NCBI GenBank assembly: GCA_964019335.1
Contig: OZ025708.1
Location: 441,501-505,500, forward strand
Direction: 5' to 3'
Source of the DNA: Diplonema japonicum
Lineage: Eukaryota; Euglenozoa; Diplonemea; Diplonemida; Diplonemidae
Length of the DNA: 64,000 nt
The notes under the pieces: generated by a model
Databases searched by the model: none
Told to the model about the DNA's origin: nothing
Seen by the model: the letters and a program-made list of their open reading frames with translations, nothing else
Position numbers and translations under genes: made by a program
In this document: piece by piece, positions 8,851 through 21,100 of the stretch
Layout of the letters: every line of letters begins with the position of its first letter
Position numbering within the stretch: the first letter of the stretch is position 1

Positions 8851-8945
8851 ATACCTTCTCGGCCTTTTGGCTAAGATCAAGTGTGGATCTGTTATCAGCT
8901 TAATATATTACTTGTGCAGGGCGCCACCAACACACACTGGCTTTC
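8851..8945 (+). ncRNA. U2 snRNA-like gene or pseudogene
   Basis: From 8851 the sequence is ATACCTTCTCGGCC, TTTTGGCTAAGATCAAGTGT, GGATCTGTT, ATCAGCTTAATATATTA. The segment CTTCTCGG to AAGTGT is identical to the near-universal 5' region of U2 snRNA (stem I and the start of the branch-site pairing region). It then departs. The canonical branch-site recognition sequence GUAGUA is replaced by a shorter GUGG-type sequence, the stem IIa loop is 2 bases shorter, and stem IIb appears to be missing because TTAATAT runs straight into ATTA. No clear Sm site is seen. The 3' end is uncertain. U2 is the branch-site snRNA of the spliceosome, needed for both cis- and trans-splicing. This is either a divergent U2 or a truncated copy. 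Confidence 0.65.
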
Positions 8946-9023
8946 TTTGTCTCTTATATTATTTCTTCTTTTTCCTTTTTGTGCTCTTTCATTCACATCT
9001 CTCTATCAATAATCACCATTCAG
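8940..9023 (+). promoter_or_regulatory. Candidate trans-splice acceptor for the giant gene
   Basis: A T-rich tract (TTCTTTGTCTC, TTTCTTCTTTTTCC and so on) ends at CATTCAG with the AG at 9022-9023. An A/G-rich leader of 83 bases without an ATG follows, up to the start at 9107. Confidence 0.45.
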
Positions 9024-9106
9024 GCAACACTTAAAAAAAAAAAGGGGGGAGGGACACAGAAAAAAGAAAAAGATACCCTCATCGGGAGTGCGCACACGCT
9101 CCTAAG

Positions 9107-12100
9107 ATGCATCGCCCGTTGATGATGCTCTCGCTGACGGCGTCGTGCCACGCCACCTTCTACAACCAAGGAGTGCCCATGACACCCTTCCCAGACGTGA
9201 AGTGCTCGGACATCACTTTCACGCCTGGTGCAGGGTGCAACTGCAACACGGAGATCAGTGGCTCGGTGGTGGACGTGGAAGACGGCTTCGACCCTGCCAC
9301 GGACACGCTCACCTGCGGGGCGTGTGCCGGGCTGGGAATCACCCCCAACTTCGACACCACAACAGGCATCCTGCAGATGTCGGGTGCCGCCACCATCGAC
9401 GAGTACGCACAGGCCATCGCCAGCGTCACCTTCACGTCGACGTCGGGAGCTGGAACCTCTCGCCGTCTGACCTACAACTTCGGCCACGCCATGTACTCCA
9501 CGCACACGGGGCACTTCTACGAGTACTACCCGAAGAACAGCGTGAACTGCAACACGGGGGGTTTCTGCCACTGGGACGACGCGCAGTCTGAGTGCGCCGA
9601 CAAGTCAAAGGACATCCTCGGCCTTGCAGGCTACCTCATCACCATCACTTCGCAGGACGAGCAGGACGTCGCCTCAACAAAGCTGCACGGGGAGGGTTGG
9701 ATCGGTTCGGCGGACATCGCGAAGGAAGGGGAGTGGCGCTGGCTGACCGGTCCGGAGGGTTGCCCCCCTTATAACCTTGCTTTGACGGGGGCGGCAAGAA
9801 CCGCGTGCGACATGGGTTATCCCCTTCCCGAGAACAAGAACCCGTGCACCGGACCTGACTGCGGGCAGGGACAGCTCATCGGAACTGGCAAGGGGTCAAG
9901 CTTCAAGACCGCTTCGGGGGCCTACGAGAACTGGGAGTCAGGTGAGCCGAACGAGTACTCCAAGGACTGCTCGCCGGCGACGTGCTCGACGACAGGAGAA
10001 GACTACGGGCACTACTACGGGAACGGAAAGTGGAACGACTACCCGAACGGGCACAACCGCATCGAAGGCTACGTGTGCGAGTGGGGCGGTGTGGGGGAGC
10101 TCTGCATGAAGGATGACGACGTGTTCGGCTCGCAGATCGTGGTGGCCGGATGCGACTCCTACAAGAACCGAGGGGCGTGCGAGGCCCGCCTCCCCGCCGA
10201 CTCCTGCAAGTGGGACACAACACAGAGCCCCGCGAAGTGTGTGGAGACCGGGTGCCACCGCTACGGGGACGAAACAACCTGCGAAGGCGACGTGACGTGC
10301 GACTGGGACACGACGAAGAGCCCACCTGAGTGCGTGGACAACTACTGCGCGGTGACGCACCTCACGGAAGCGGACTGCAACGCCGACAATACCGCCGACG
10401 GCCCGTGCTACTGGAACACCAACATTCCGGGGGACCAGAAATGCCAGACCCTCGTCTGCGCCGACGTGACCGACAAGTGCAAGTGCATCCAGTCCTCCCC
10501 CCAGTGCCAGTGGGATTCCTCGAAGGGAAGCTGCCACAACCCCAGCATCACAAATACGGCGGTCTGTGGGGACCTGAACACGGAAACCGCGTGCATGGCG
10601 GACACCACCTGCAACTGGGACACCTCGAAAACCCCCTTGTGCCAGCTGTCTGAGTGCTACCCGCTCTGCACGCAGCTCACCTGCGTCGCGAAGGCCGGGT
10701 GCGCTTGGGACGGAACCGATTGTCGAAGGGAGCCCCCTGGCTGCGCTGCACACACGAATGCCGCCGCGTGTCAGCAGGATGAGAAGTGTCTGTGGAACGT
10801 TATGTGGAGCACTGCGAACACGTGCGTGGAGAACCCGTGCAGAACACACACCGACCAGCAGTCTTGCACCGCCGTCGCGGTAGAGATGCCCTCTCCGTGC
10901 ACGCCGCCCGCCGGGAACCCCGACTACTGCTTCCTCAACGTGTGCGACTTCGACTCTACGAAGACGCCCACCTGCTACCCGAAAGACTGTCTGCAGACCT
11001 CCGAGGGGACGTGCTTGGCCGAGTCTGGGTGCCAGTGGGTCCCCCTCCAGACCCCTCCTCCTGTCGGCCCTCCGTCGACCCTTGTTGAGTACTGCACGGA
11101 AGAGAAGTGCAAGCACACCACGGTGCAACTCTGTGAGAACGACCCATACTGCAAGTGGGACGACCAGCTGACGACCTGCGTGGAAGCACCCTGCCCCAAG
11201 CACCCCGACGAACTGTCGTGTGACCAGGACAATGTGTGCCACTGGGACGCTTCAACCAGCCCTCCGATCTGCACTCCGACGGAGTGCGGTGTGCACACGA
11301 CACAGGGAACCTGCGACACAAACACGAACTGCATGTGGGACGGAAGCTCAACCCCGGCCCACTGCACGGCCGCCACCTGCGAGAAATACAACGCACCGAG
11401 CCCCAGGGACAAGTGCGGGTGCGTGGCAGACCCCGAGTGCTCCTGGGTTGTGGACACAACTGGCTCCGGCAACGACCACTGCGCGAAGACCTCGTACTCC
11501 ACATGCCCCGACCTGGACGTTGCCTTTGTGATTGACGGATCAGGCTCTATGTCGAGGTCCTTCGGGAACCACCCGCACGGCTTCTACGGGCTGTTGGAGA
11601 CCCTGAGGGACTGGGTGAAGACGCTCCCCCTCACTGGGGAGGACCACACGGTTGGTGGTGCCTCGAACGTGAAGGGCGGCGGGTTCCGTCTCACTTTTAT
11701 CCAGTTCTCGAGGGCAGAGGCGACGCCTGCGATGGACCATCCCACGAACTGCGCGGTGGGCCAGTGCACGGACGGTCTCCTCTCCGGTAACATCAATGAG
11801 TTGATGGGCGACATCGACTGGCACGAGGCGAACTACCAGGCACACTGGACCTACCTCCACGATGCTCTCCTGGACGTGGCGGACCACACCTTCCTCCCCA
11901 GCCAGTCCCCTTCGCACAGGAAGCACGTGGTGGTGGTCATCGCTGACGGTGGTCTCACTGATTACGACGGTGACGCGTGCAGCGGTACCTCCTGCGGGCA
12001 GTGCCCCAGCGGCTGCGACTCGCAGTGGAAGCCCACCTACCCGGGAATGCTGGACGACGCGCAGCAGAAGCTCCGCGACGAGGATGTGGTGGTGTTCGGG

Positions 12101-15100
12101 ATCGTGATGAGGAGGTTCTCCTACCACACCTTCCAGGACGACAACGCGGAGGCGAAGCTGAAGCCGCTGGTGACAGACCCGAAGGACGACCACTTCATGA
12201 ACCTGATGCTGGACGAGATCCCGGGGCAGGTGTTGGAGCCCTTCTGCGATCCTAACTCGAAGTTTGGAAAGACCCTGATCCCCCCCATTGACGCGAAGCA
12301 TTACCAGTGCGCGACCTGGGGTTTCAAGGATGAGTGCAACGCCGATTCGCTGTGCGAGTGGAAGACCCCGAGGCTGGCAACGTGCGCCTCGGCGACGGGG
12401 TGCCCCGAGCTGAACTGCCAGGGAATCCCGCAGCAGTACAAGGGCCTCTACGACTGCAGCAAGTGCAAGCTCCAGAGGGCAACCGTCATCTGCGGGGCCT
12501 CCGTTAAGTCATCGATCGACGGAACCTGCGAGGAAACTCACTGCGCGAAATGCTGCAACGAAACCTGCTGTAACGCTGACGCCGCGTGCAGCTGGAAGAC
12601 CCCCGGTGAAACGTGCGAGAGGAAGGTGTGCGAGTACACGGACCAGAGTGCCTGCGAGAACGACCCCGACCTGCTGTGCAAGTGGGACGGCAGCAAGTGT
12701 GACCCAAAGCCCTGCGGCTCGATCTTTGTGCAGGAGAAGTGTCTGAACAGCACGAACAACTGCCAGTGGGACACCTCGCTCGACCCCCCTGTCTGCAAAC
12801 AGATCCCCACCTGTGACACCAAAACAGACCCCGCTGTGTGCAAAAGCGACCCGGGCTGCGAGTGGGACTGCAACAGCACTACCTGCAGGGACACGAAGTG
12901 CTCGTACCCTGACCCCGGGACCTGCTCTGTGGACACGGACTGCGAATGGCTGGGGACCATGTGCAAGGAGAAGAAATGCACGCCCGCGAAGACGCAGGTG
13001 GACTGCAAGGACTGCGACAACTGCGTGTGGGACCCTGCATCCTCGACATGCACCGAGGACAAGTGCAAGCCCCTGAATCAGGCGGACTGCGGGAGCAGCG
13101 ACGTGTGCCACTGGGACAACAACGAATGCGTGACCGACTACTGCCCGCAGTACAAGGATGACGAAGTGGAGTGCGGCCACGACCCCAGGTGCCACTGGGA
13201 CTCGGCGACGACTCCGCCTACCTGCCAGCCCACCACCTGCACGAAGGACCATAACACGCAGTATCCCGGCCTTGGAGACGCGCCCTCGCAGATGGGGACC
13301 ATCGACGACGCTGCGTGCACGAACGACCCTGGCTGCAAAACCGGGACCGACTCGAAGGGCCCGTACTGTGCCCCTGCAAGCTGCTCCGACCACACGAAGA
13401 ACTGTGACTGTGTGCGCGACACGAACTGCTACTGGGACCCCGCTGTGACGGCCCCTGCTCCCAAGTGCAAGGACAACAAGGTGTCCAGCTGCCCCGACCT
13501 CGACGTGGTCTTCGTGCTCGACGGCTCCGGTTCCATGGGGGCAAGTTTCGGGTCGCACCCCCACGGCTACTACGCGATGCTCGAAATGTTGAGGGACTGG
13601 GTGAGGACGCTGCCCCTCACCGGAGAGGACAACACTTTCGGGATCAACTCCGCGGTCACGGGCGGGACCTTCCGTATCGCCTTCGTGCAATTCTCCATCG
13701 AGAACGAGTACTGGGTGTGCAGGAACGGAGCAGACGGCTGCAGCAAGTGGAGCAACTGGGGAAGTTGCACCCAGCCGCGGCTCCCTGCAGGAAGGATCTG
13801 CTCGAACGGGCAGCTCACCGGTGAACTAACGGAGCTGGAGAACGACCTTGACTGGCACGAAGCCAACTACATGGGCTCCCTCACCTACATGGCGGCAGCC
13901 CTCGATGATGCGGTCGATATCTTCCACGGCTCCCCCGCGCACCGTGCGCACGTCCTTGTCATTATCACAGACGGGCAGATGAACCCCTTGGAGCCCCAGA
14001 GGAGCCAGGAGATCCCTGCTATCAGGCAGAAGCTCGACGCCGAGGGTGTAATTACCTTCGGTGTAGTTGTGAGGAAGACGGCTGCCCACACAAAGGCCGA
14101 CATAGATGCGGAGGAGACGTTGAAGCCGGTGACCTCCGACGCCCACGACGACCATTTCGTGAACGTGCCACTGGACGATATGCTCACGGAGGTGTTCAAC
14201 GACTTCTGCGACCCTGCAGGGAGGTTCGGGGCCGCCATCCGGCAGCAGGCCCAGAACCAGAACAGCGCGAACAACACAGCCCCCCCTGCCCAGTCGGCCG
14301 CTGTCCCCTGCTCGAAGTGGGGAGTGAAGCTCGAGTGCAGGTCTGACCAGGCATGCGACTGGAAGACCCCGGCCCCCACCTCGTGCCCCGGCAATGGGTG
14401 CACAAACCTTAACTGCCTCGAGCTCCCTGCTGCCCAGGTTTCTGCGGGAATGACCTGCGCAAACTGCAAGCTCTCTGGGGGTGCAGTATCCTGCACTGCT
14501 GGGTCGAGCAACCCTGTGGGAAGCGGCTACTGCGGCGCTACCAGCTGCGAAGAGCACTGCGCAGAGGTTCCTTGCGAGCAGGACACGGCGAACGACTGCT
14601 TCTGGGACACCGACAAGTGCCAGAGGAAGGTGTGCAGCTACCCTGACAAGAACGCGTGCGAGGCAGACCCCGATGCCATGTGCATGTGGGACACCACGGC
14701 CACCCCGGCGGCCTGCGTCCCCAAGAAGTGTCTGCACTTCACGCAGGGGACCTGCGACGTGGACGGCGACTGCCAGTGGGACCCCGCAACGCAGGATTGC
14801 AAGGAGAAGGACCCGGACTGCACGACGATTACGGACAAGCTTGACTGCTTGAACCATGTGAGCGACGCCTGCGACTGGAAGTGCGACACTAACACCTGTG
14901 TGCAGAAGGTGTGCAGGGAAACGACCAGCACAGCCTGCGGGAACAGCGTTGACGGTTGCGAGTGGGACGCAGGCAGCAATGTGTGCCACAAGCAGCACTG
15001 CGTCGGTGCGTCCACAGAGAATGCGTGCATCTCCGACGGCGCCTGCAAGTGGACCGCGGCGACCTCCACCTGTGCGGAGTCAAAGTGCTACAAGTTCGCG

Positions 15101-18100
15101 ACGGAAGCGACCTGCGACCACGACACGGACTGCCACTGGGATCCCACGGGGTGCGAGGGCTGCAAGGAGAAGTACTGCTACAAGACCTTCACCGACGACG
15201 CGAGCTGCAACGCGGACCCGAAGGGGACGTGCATGTGGGACTCGACGAACAACAAGTGCGTGGACAAGACGTGCGACTCGTACAACAACCCTGCAATGGG
15301 CACCGACAGGATGTGCGACTGCCAGGCGGACTCGAGGTGCGTGGTGGACCGTTCGGTTCCTACCGCCCCCGTGTGCAGGGACCAGCACTTCACGCAGTGC
15401 CCGGACCTAGACGTGGTGGTGGCCTTCGACGGGTCGACCTCGATGAACAACAGGTTCGGGACGCACCCCAACGGCTTCGAGGGGCTCATGGAGGCGCTGA
15501 GGGATTGGGTGCAGGCGCTCCCCCTCACTGGAGAAGCGGCTGGCGTGACCTCGACCGACACCAACGGAAGGGTGAGGGTTGGATTCAGCGAGTGGGACCA
15601 AGGGGTGAGGCTGGCGGAGTGCCCCAGCTGCGCTTGCAGCCCCTCTGTGGGTTCGGACGGCGATGGTATCCCCACCACGAGCAGCATGAACACAAAGGGA
15701 AAAACCCCTCCCCGCCCTGCCGACAACTGCGGGAAGCTCACCGGCGACAAGGCGCAGCTCCTTGCTGACCTGGACTGGCACGAGGGCGAGAAGCGCAGGC
15801 CGCAGACCCTGGTGAAGGAGGCTGAGGAGTTCGCAGGGGAGACCTTCAAGGCTTCCCCCGCCTACAGGAAAAAGATCCTCCTTATCTTCACAGACGGCAT
15901 GATCCAGGACAGAGCCTCCCTGGGACCAGCTGGTGCAGTTCTTGCGGCAGAAGGCGTGCAGACCTTCGGGATCGTGCTGACAAGGGGCAACCCTAACTTT
16001 CTGGACCAGCAGAACCTCGACGCCCTGAAGGAGATCGTGACCGACCCGAAGGACAGCCATGCCCTGATGATGCAGATCGACGAGGCTCACCAGGTGCTCG
16101 ATGACTTCTGTAACCCGAACAGCGTGTTCGGAGCCCTCATCACCAGTGGCTCCACCACGCAGCCCAACACGGAGCCCGCCTGCGACACGATCCAGAGCAT
16201 CCCCGACTGCATGGCCCGCTCGACTTGCCAGTGGAACTCGATCACCGTGGCCTGCGAGGACCACCCCTGCTTCAAGCACTGCGGTGAGACGGATTGCATT
16301 GCGGACACCACGAACCAGTGCAAGTTCAACAACGGGACCCTGCAGTGTGAGAAGACTGTGTGCAAAGACCACCTCAGCCAACAGGAGTGCATTGACAACG
16401 ACTGCAAGTGGGATGCCGCAAAAGATCCCAGGTGCTACGAGGGCCCTTGCCAGGCAACTGACCAAGCAGGATGCAACAACCTCGGGAAGCAATGCACTTG
16501 GGACACAACGATCCAGCCCGATCCGAAGTGCGTGGAGACCCCTTGCTACTACGACAACCAAACGGCGTGCGTGGCGGACACGGACTGCGAGTGGGATGAT
16601 GTGTGCCCTGACGACGCGGACCAGAAGTGTGTGCCGAAGAGGTGTACTCAGCCGGACCACCAAACGCAGGCGGGGTGCACGAAGGACACCTGGTGCGTGT
16701 GGACGAGCGCTCTCACTTGCGAGCTCGGGAAATGTGCGAAATACCCGACTGAGAAGTGCTGTGACCATGACGACGGCTGCCACTGGGACATTAGTTCCAA
16801 CCCTCCTGTGTGCGGGGAGAAGTACTGCCCCAAGACCTACCCGACTGTGGCCACGAAGGACCAGTGCGACGCCGACAGCAAGTGCATGTGGGACCCCAGC
16901 AAGCAGGCGTGCGTGGAGGAGGATTGCAGCAAGCTGGACACGTGTCCGTGCAGGGCTCACCCCGACTGCTACTGGGACGCTGCGCACAGCAAGTGCACGG
17001 ACGCGAAGTACGGCGAGTGCCCCACGATGGATGTGATCATGCTTATGGACGGGTCCGGGTCAATGGATGCCTGGTTCGGGAACCACCCGCACGGCTTCTA
17101 CGGGCTGATTGAGATCTTGAGGGACTGGGCAAAGACGCTCCCCCTCACGGGAGAGCTGGCGGGGACCAACACCGGTCCTGGCCCCGTCACTGGCGGTCTC
17201 AGGCTTGGGTTCGTGCAGTTCTCCGGGAGCAACCCCTGGTGGATCTACTCCGGGAAATCTGAAGCGATCCAAACCCCATCGGGTACGGGGACTGGCGGGC
17301 ACCTGTCGGGGGACCTTACTGAGATCAATGACGATTTGGACTGGCACGAGAACAACTACATGGGAGACGGCACCATGATCGAGAAGGGGTTGACGATGGT
17401 GGGGGACATGTTCGATGCCTCGCACCAGCACGCTGTTCGCCCCAGGATCCTCATCATCTTCACGGATGGGAAGATCTACGACCCGAACTCCCTGGGCCCC
17501 GCAAGAACTGTGTTGGACCAAGAGGACGTGCAGACTTTCGGTATCGTGATCAGGAAGCAGCAGGCGCACACGAAGGCGGATGTAGACGCCGAGGCGACGC
17601 TGAAGCCGATCACCTCAGACCCGCACGACGACCATTTCCAGAACCTCATGCTGGATGAGATCTCGACCAAAGTGTTGGGAGACATTTGTGACCCCAACGG
17701 GAAGTTCGGACACCTCATCGTGACGAACTCCCCCTCGACGCAGGCTGGTGTGCACGCTCCGTGCCCGAACCATGCCGACTCGCACCTCTGCAACGCCGAC
17801 CCCGGTTGCGAGTGGCACGCCGCGAGCGACGAGTGCCAAGACTCCCCGTGCATTGCGCACTGTGACGAGCAGTCGTGCGTCCAAGACACGGCGAACCTGT
17901 GCACGTGGAACGGAACGGAGTGCTGGAAGGAGACGAAATGTGCCTACACGGACCAGACCCAGTGCGTGAACTCCCCGGACCTCTGCGTGTGGGACAACGG
18001 GGTGTGCGTGCTGCCCCCGTGCACTCCGAACAAGAACCAAGCCGACTGCGAGGCCGACAAGGACGGCTGTGCCTGGGTGAACCAGAACGGGCAGGACATG

Positions 18101-21100
18101 TGCATCGTGGAGCCCTGCTCGTCGGACTACCAGTCTGTGTGCAGTTCCGACCCGGCGTGCAAGTGGGACTACCCTCTGTGCGGGAACACCTCGAAGCTGC
18201 AGTGCATGCCCAAGGGCTGCGATTACCTCACCGTGAAGGGGGACTGCGACGGCGACGTGCACTGCGTGTGGGACGCTGCGGCCTCCACCTGCAAGGACAG
18301 GGTGTGCGCGCAGTTCAGGGACGAAAGGTGTTGCGACAAGGACGCGACGTGCAAGTGGGATGTGACCACGGACCCCGCGGTCTGCTCGCAGAAGAAGTGC
18401 CCGGCGATCCAGACGCAGCCGAAGTGCGACGAGCAGAGCGACTGCATGTGGAACTCAACAACGAACACGTGTGTGGACCTGGACTGCAGCAAGTTCCCCG
18501 ACATGTGCCCGTGCAACCAGCACGACAAGTGCTACTGGAAGCCCGGTGCGGGTTTCGCTGGGACTGGCGCCTGCGTAGCGGTCGAGTTTGGGGAGTGCCC
18601 CACCCTCGACATTGTGCTGGTGCTGGACGGGTCAGGGTCAATGTCTGCAAAGTTCGGGAACCACCCTCACGGCTTCGACGCTCTCATGGAGATGATGAGA
18701 GACTGGATCGAGACGCTGCCCTTGAACGGGGAGGACGCTTCTGTGGGGATCAATTCGAAGAAGGACAACGGCGGGGTGCGTGTGGGCATTGTCCAATTCT
18801 CCGGATGGAACAACTGGAGGAGCGAAGCCAGGAAGACCCCCGGCGGGGTGGGATCTGGAGGGAGGCTCAGTGGCACGCTGCAACAGCTGGAAGACGACGT
18901 GGACTGGCACGAGGACAACTACATGGGGGACGGGACCATGATTGAAGAGGGTCTCACGATGGCAGCCGACATGTTCCACGCTTCGCCTGTGGACGGGAGG
19001 CAGAGGGTGCTGTTCATCTTCACGGACGGGCAGATCTACGACCCGAACTCCCTTTCCGGTGCGAGGGCGGAGCTCGACAAGGAGGGAGTGCAGGTGTTCG
19101 GTATCGTGGTGAGGAAGGCGACGCAACACACGAAGGCGGACCTGGACGCTGAGAAGACGCTGAAGCCGATCACCTCGGACCCGCACGATGACCACTTCAA
19201 GAACGTCATGATCGATGAAGTCCCGGACCTCATGAAGGGGATCTGCGACCCGAACGGCCCTTGGGGACACCTCATCGTGAAGGACCCCCCCCAGCCTTCG
19301 AGCGGGGTGCACCTTCCGTGCCCGGACTACCAAACCCAAGGGACCTGCAAGAAGGACCCCGGGTGCATCTGGTCCGACGTTGGTTCTGTGTGCTTGAACT
19401 CCCCGTGCCTGCTGCACTGCAACGACTCGGCGTGCCAGGGGGACCCGAACAACAACTGCACCTGGGTGAACGGGAGCATCTGCACGAAGGCCCCCGATCC
19501 GACATGCGACTGCGCGTACACCACAGGGGACCCCGTGTACAACGAGAACATGTGTAAGGCGAACGCGATGTGTGTGTGGGATGCTGCTAGCAGCGTGTGC
19601 CAGCACGACGAGTGCGCGGCAGGGCAGCCTGGGAACCTCACCTGCGGTGCTGTGAACCAGCTCTGCATGGACCCCACCCCTGCACCGTGCACGGACGACT
19701 ACTACTGCGACTGTGTGCCGCCTGCAACGAGGGATCCGACGACGCAGCCCGGACAGGCGGCCGCGGTGTGCGTTCTCGATGAGTGCGCCGTCGACTGCCC
19801 CACTTGCGCTGGGACAACGTGCAGCGACAAGAACCAGGACTGCTTTGACCCAACACCGACCGTGTCCAGCTTGAGCGACTGGACGTGCACCTGCAAGCCG
19901 CCCTACACGGGTGTGGCGGTGGCGAACGCCGCTGTCTGCCAGATCGACGAGTGCAAGGACCAGACCTGCGGGACCTGCGCGAAGAATACCTGCAGTGACA
20001 AGAACCAGACCTGCCACGACCCGGACACCACGGTGTCGAACGACTGGACTTGCACGTGTCCCCCGCCCGCAAACCAGAGCGCCGTCGCCGCTGCTGCGTC
20101 CAGCTGCGACTTCGACGAGTGCACCATCCACAAGGACACCTGCGAGAACGCGGACCAAACTTGCCACGACCCCGACCAGTCCGTAACCGGGGACTGGACC
20201 TGCACCTGCAAGCCGCCCTCGAACGGCACCGCCACCGCGCAGGTTGCTTGGTGTGAGCTTGACGAGTGCGTGAAGACATGTCCGAGCTGTGCAAACACGA
20301 CATGCACAGGAGAGAACCAGCTTTGCGACGACCCCAACAAGGGATCGCACTCCACCGGGGACTGGACCTGCACCTGCCAGAACCCCTTCACGGGCTCAGC
20401 CACGGCTGCCGCTGCGATCTGCAAACTGGACGAGTGCTCTGCTTTGTGCACCGGAACCAGTTGCGCCAACGCGACGTGTTCGAACGTGAACCAGACCTGC
20501 CACGACCCGGACTTCACGAAGCTGGGGGACTGGACGTGCAACTGCCCGCCGCCTTCGAAGCAGCTGCCCTCGCCGCAGCAGCCGGTGATGGGGTGCGAGG
20601 TGAACGAGTGCGACTTGCACAAGGCGGTGTGCGAGAACCAGGGCCAGGTCTGCGAGGACCCGGACCAGCTAGTCGCCGATGACTGGAAGTGCAAGTGCGT
20701 GCCCCCCATGAACGGGACCGCGACGGCGCAGCCTGCAGAGTGCACGATCGACGAGTGCGTGGCGAGCTGCGCCACTTGCGCGAACGACACCTGCAGCAGT
20801 GAGGGCCAGACCTGCGAAGACCCGGACACCTCGATGCACTCCACCGCGGACTGGACCTGCACCTGTCCGCCCCCTTACACCGGGGTGGCCATTGCAAACT
20901 CTGCGACCTGCCTCCTCGACGAGTGCGCGGCAAACTGCACCGATCCGACATGCGCGGGCACTACCTGCAGCGACAAGAACCAGACCTGCCACGACCCGGA
21001 CACCACGACTCTGGGCGACTGGACCTGTGCCTGCCCCCCTCCGTCTCAGAAGCAGCCGGTGGTGGGTGCGCCTGTGGTAGGCTGCGAGGAAAACGAGTGC

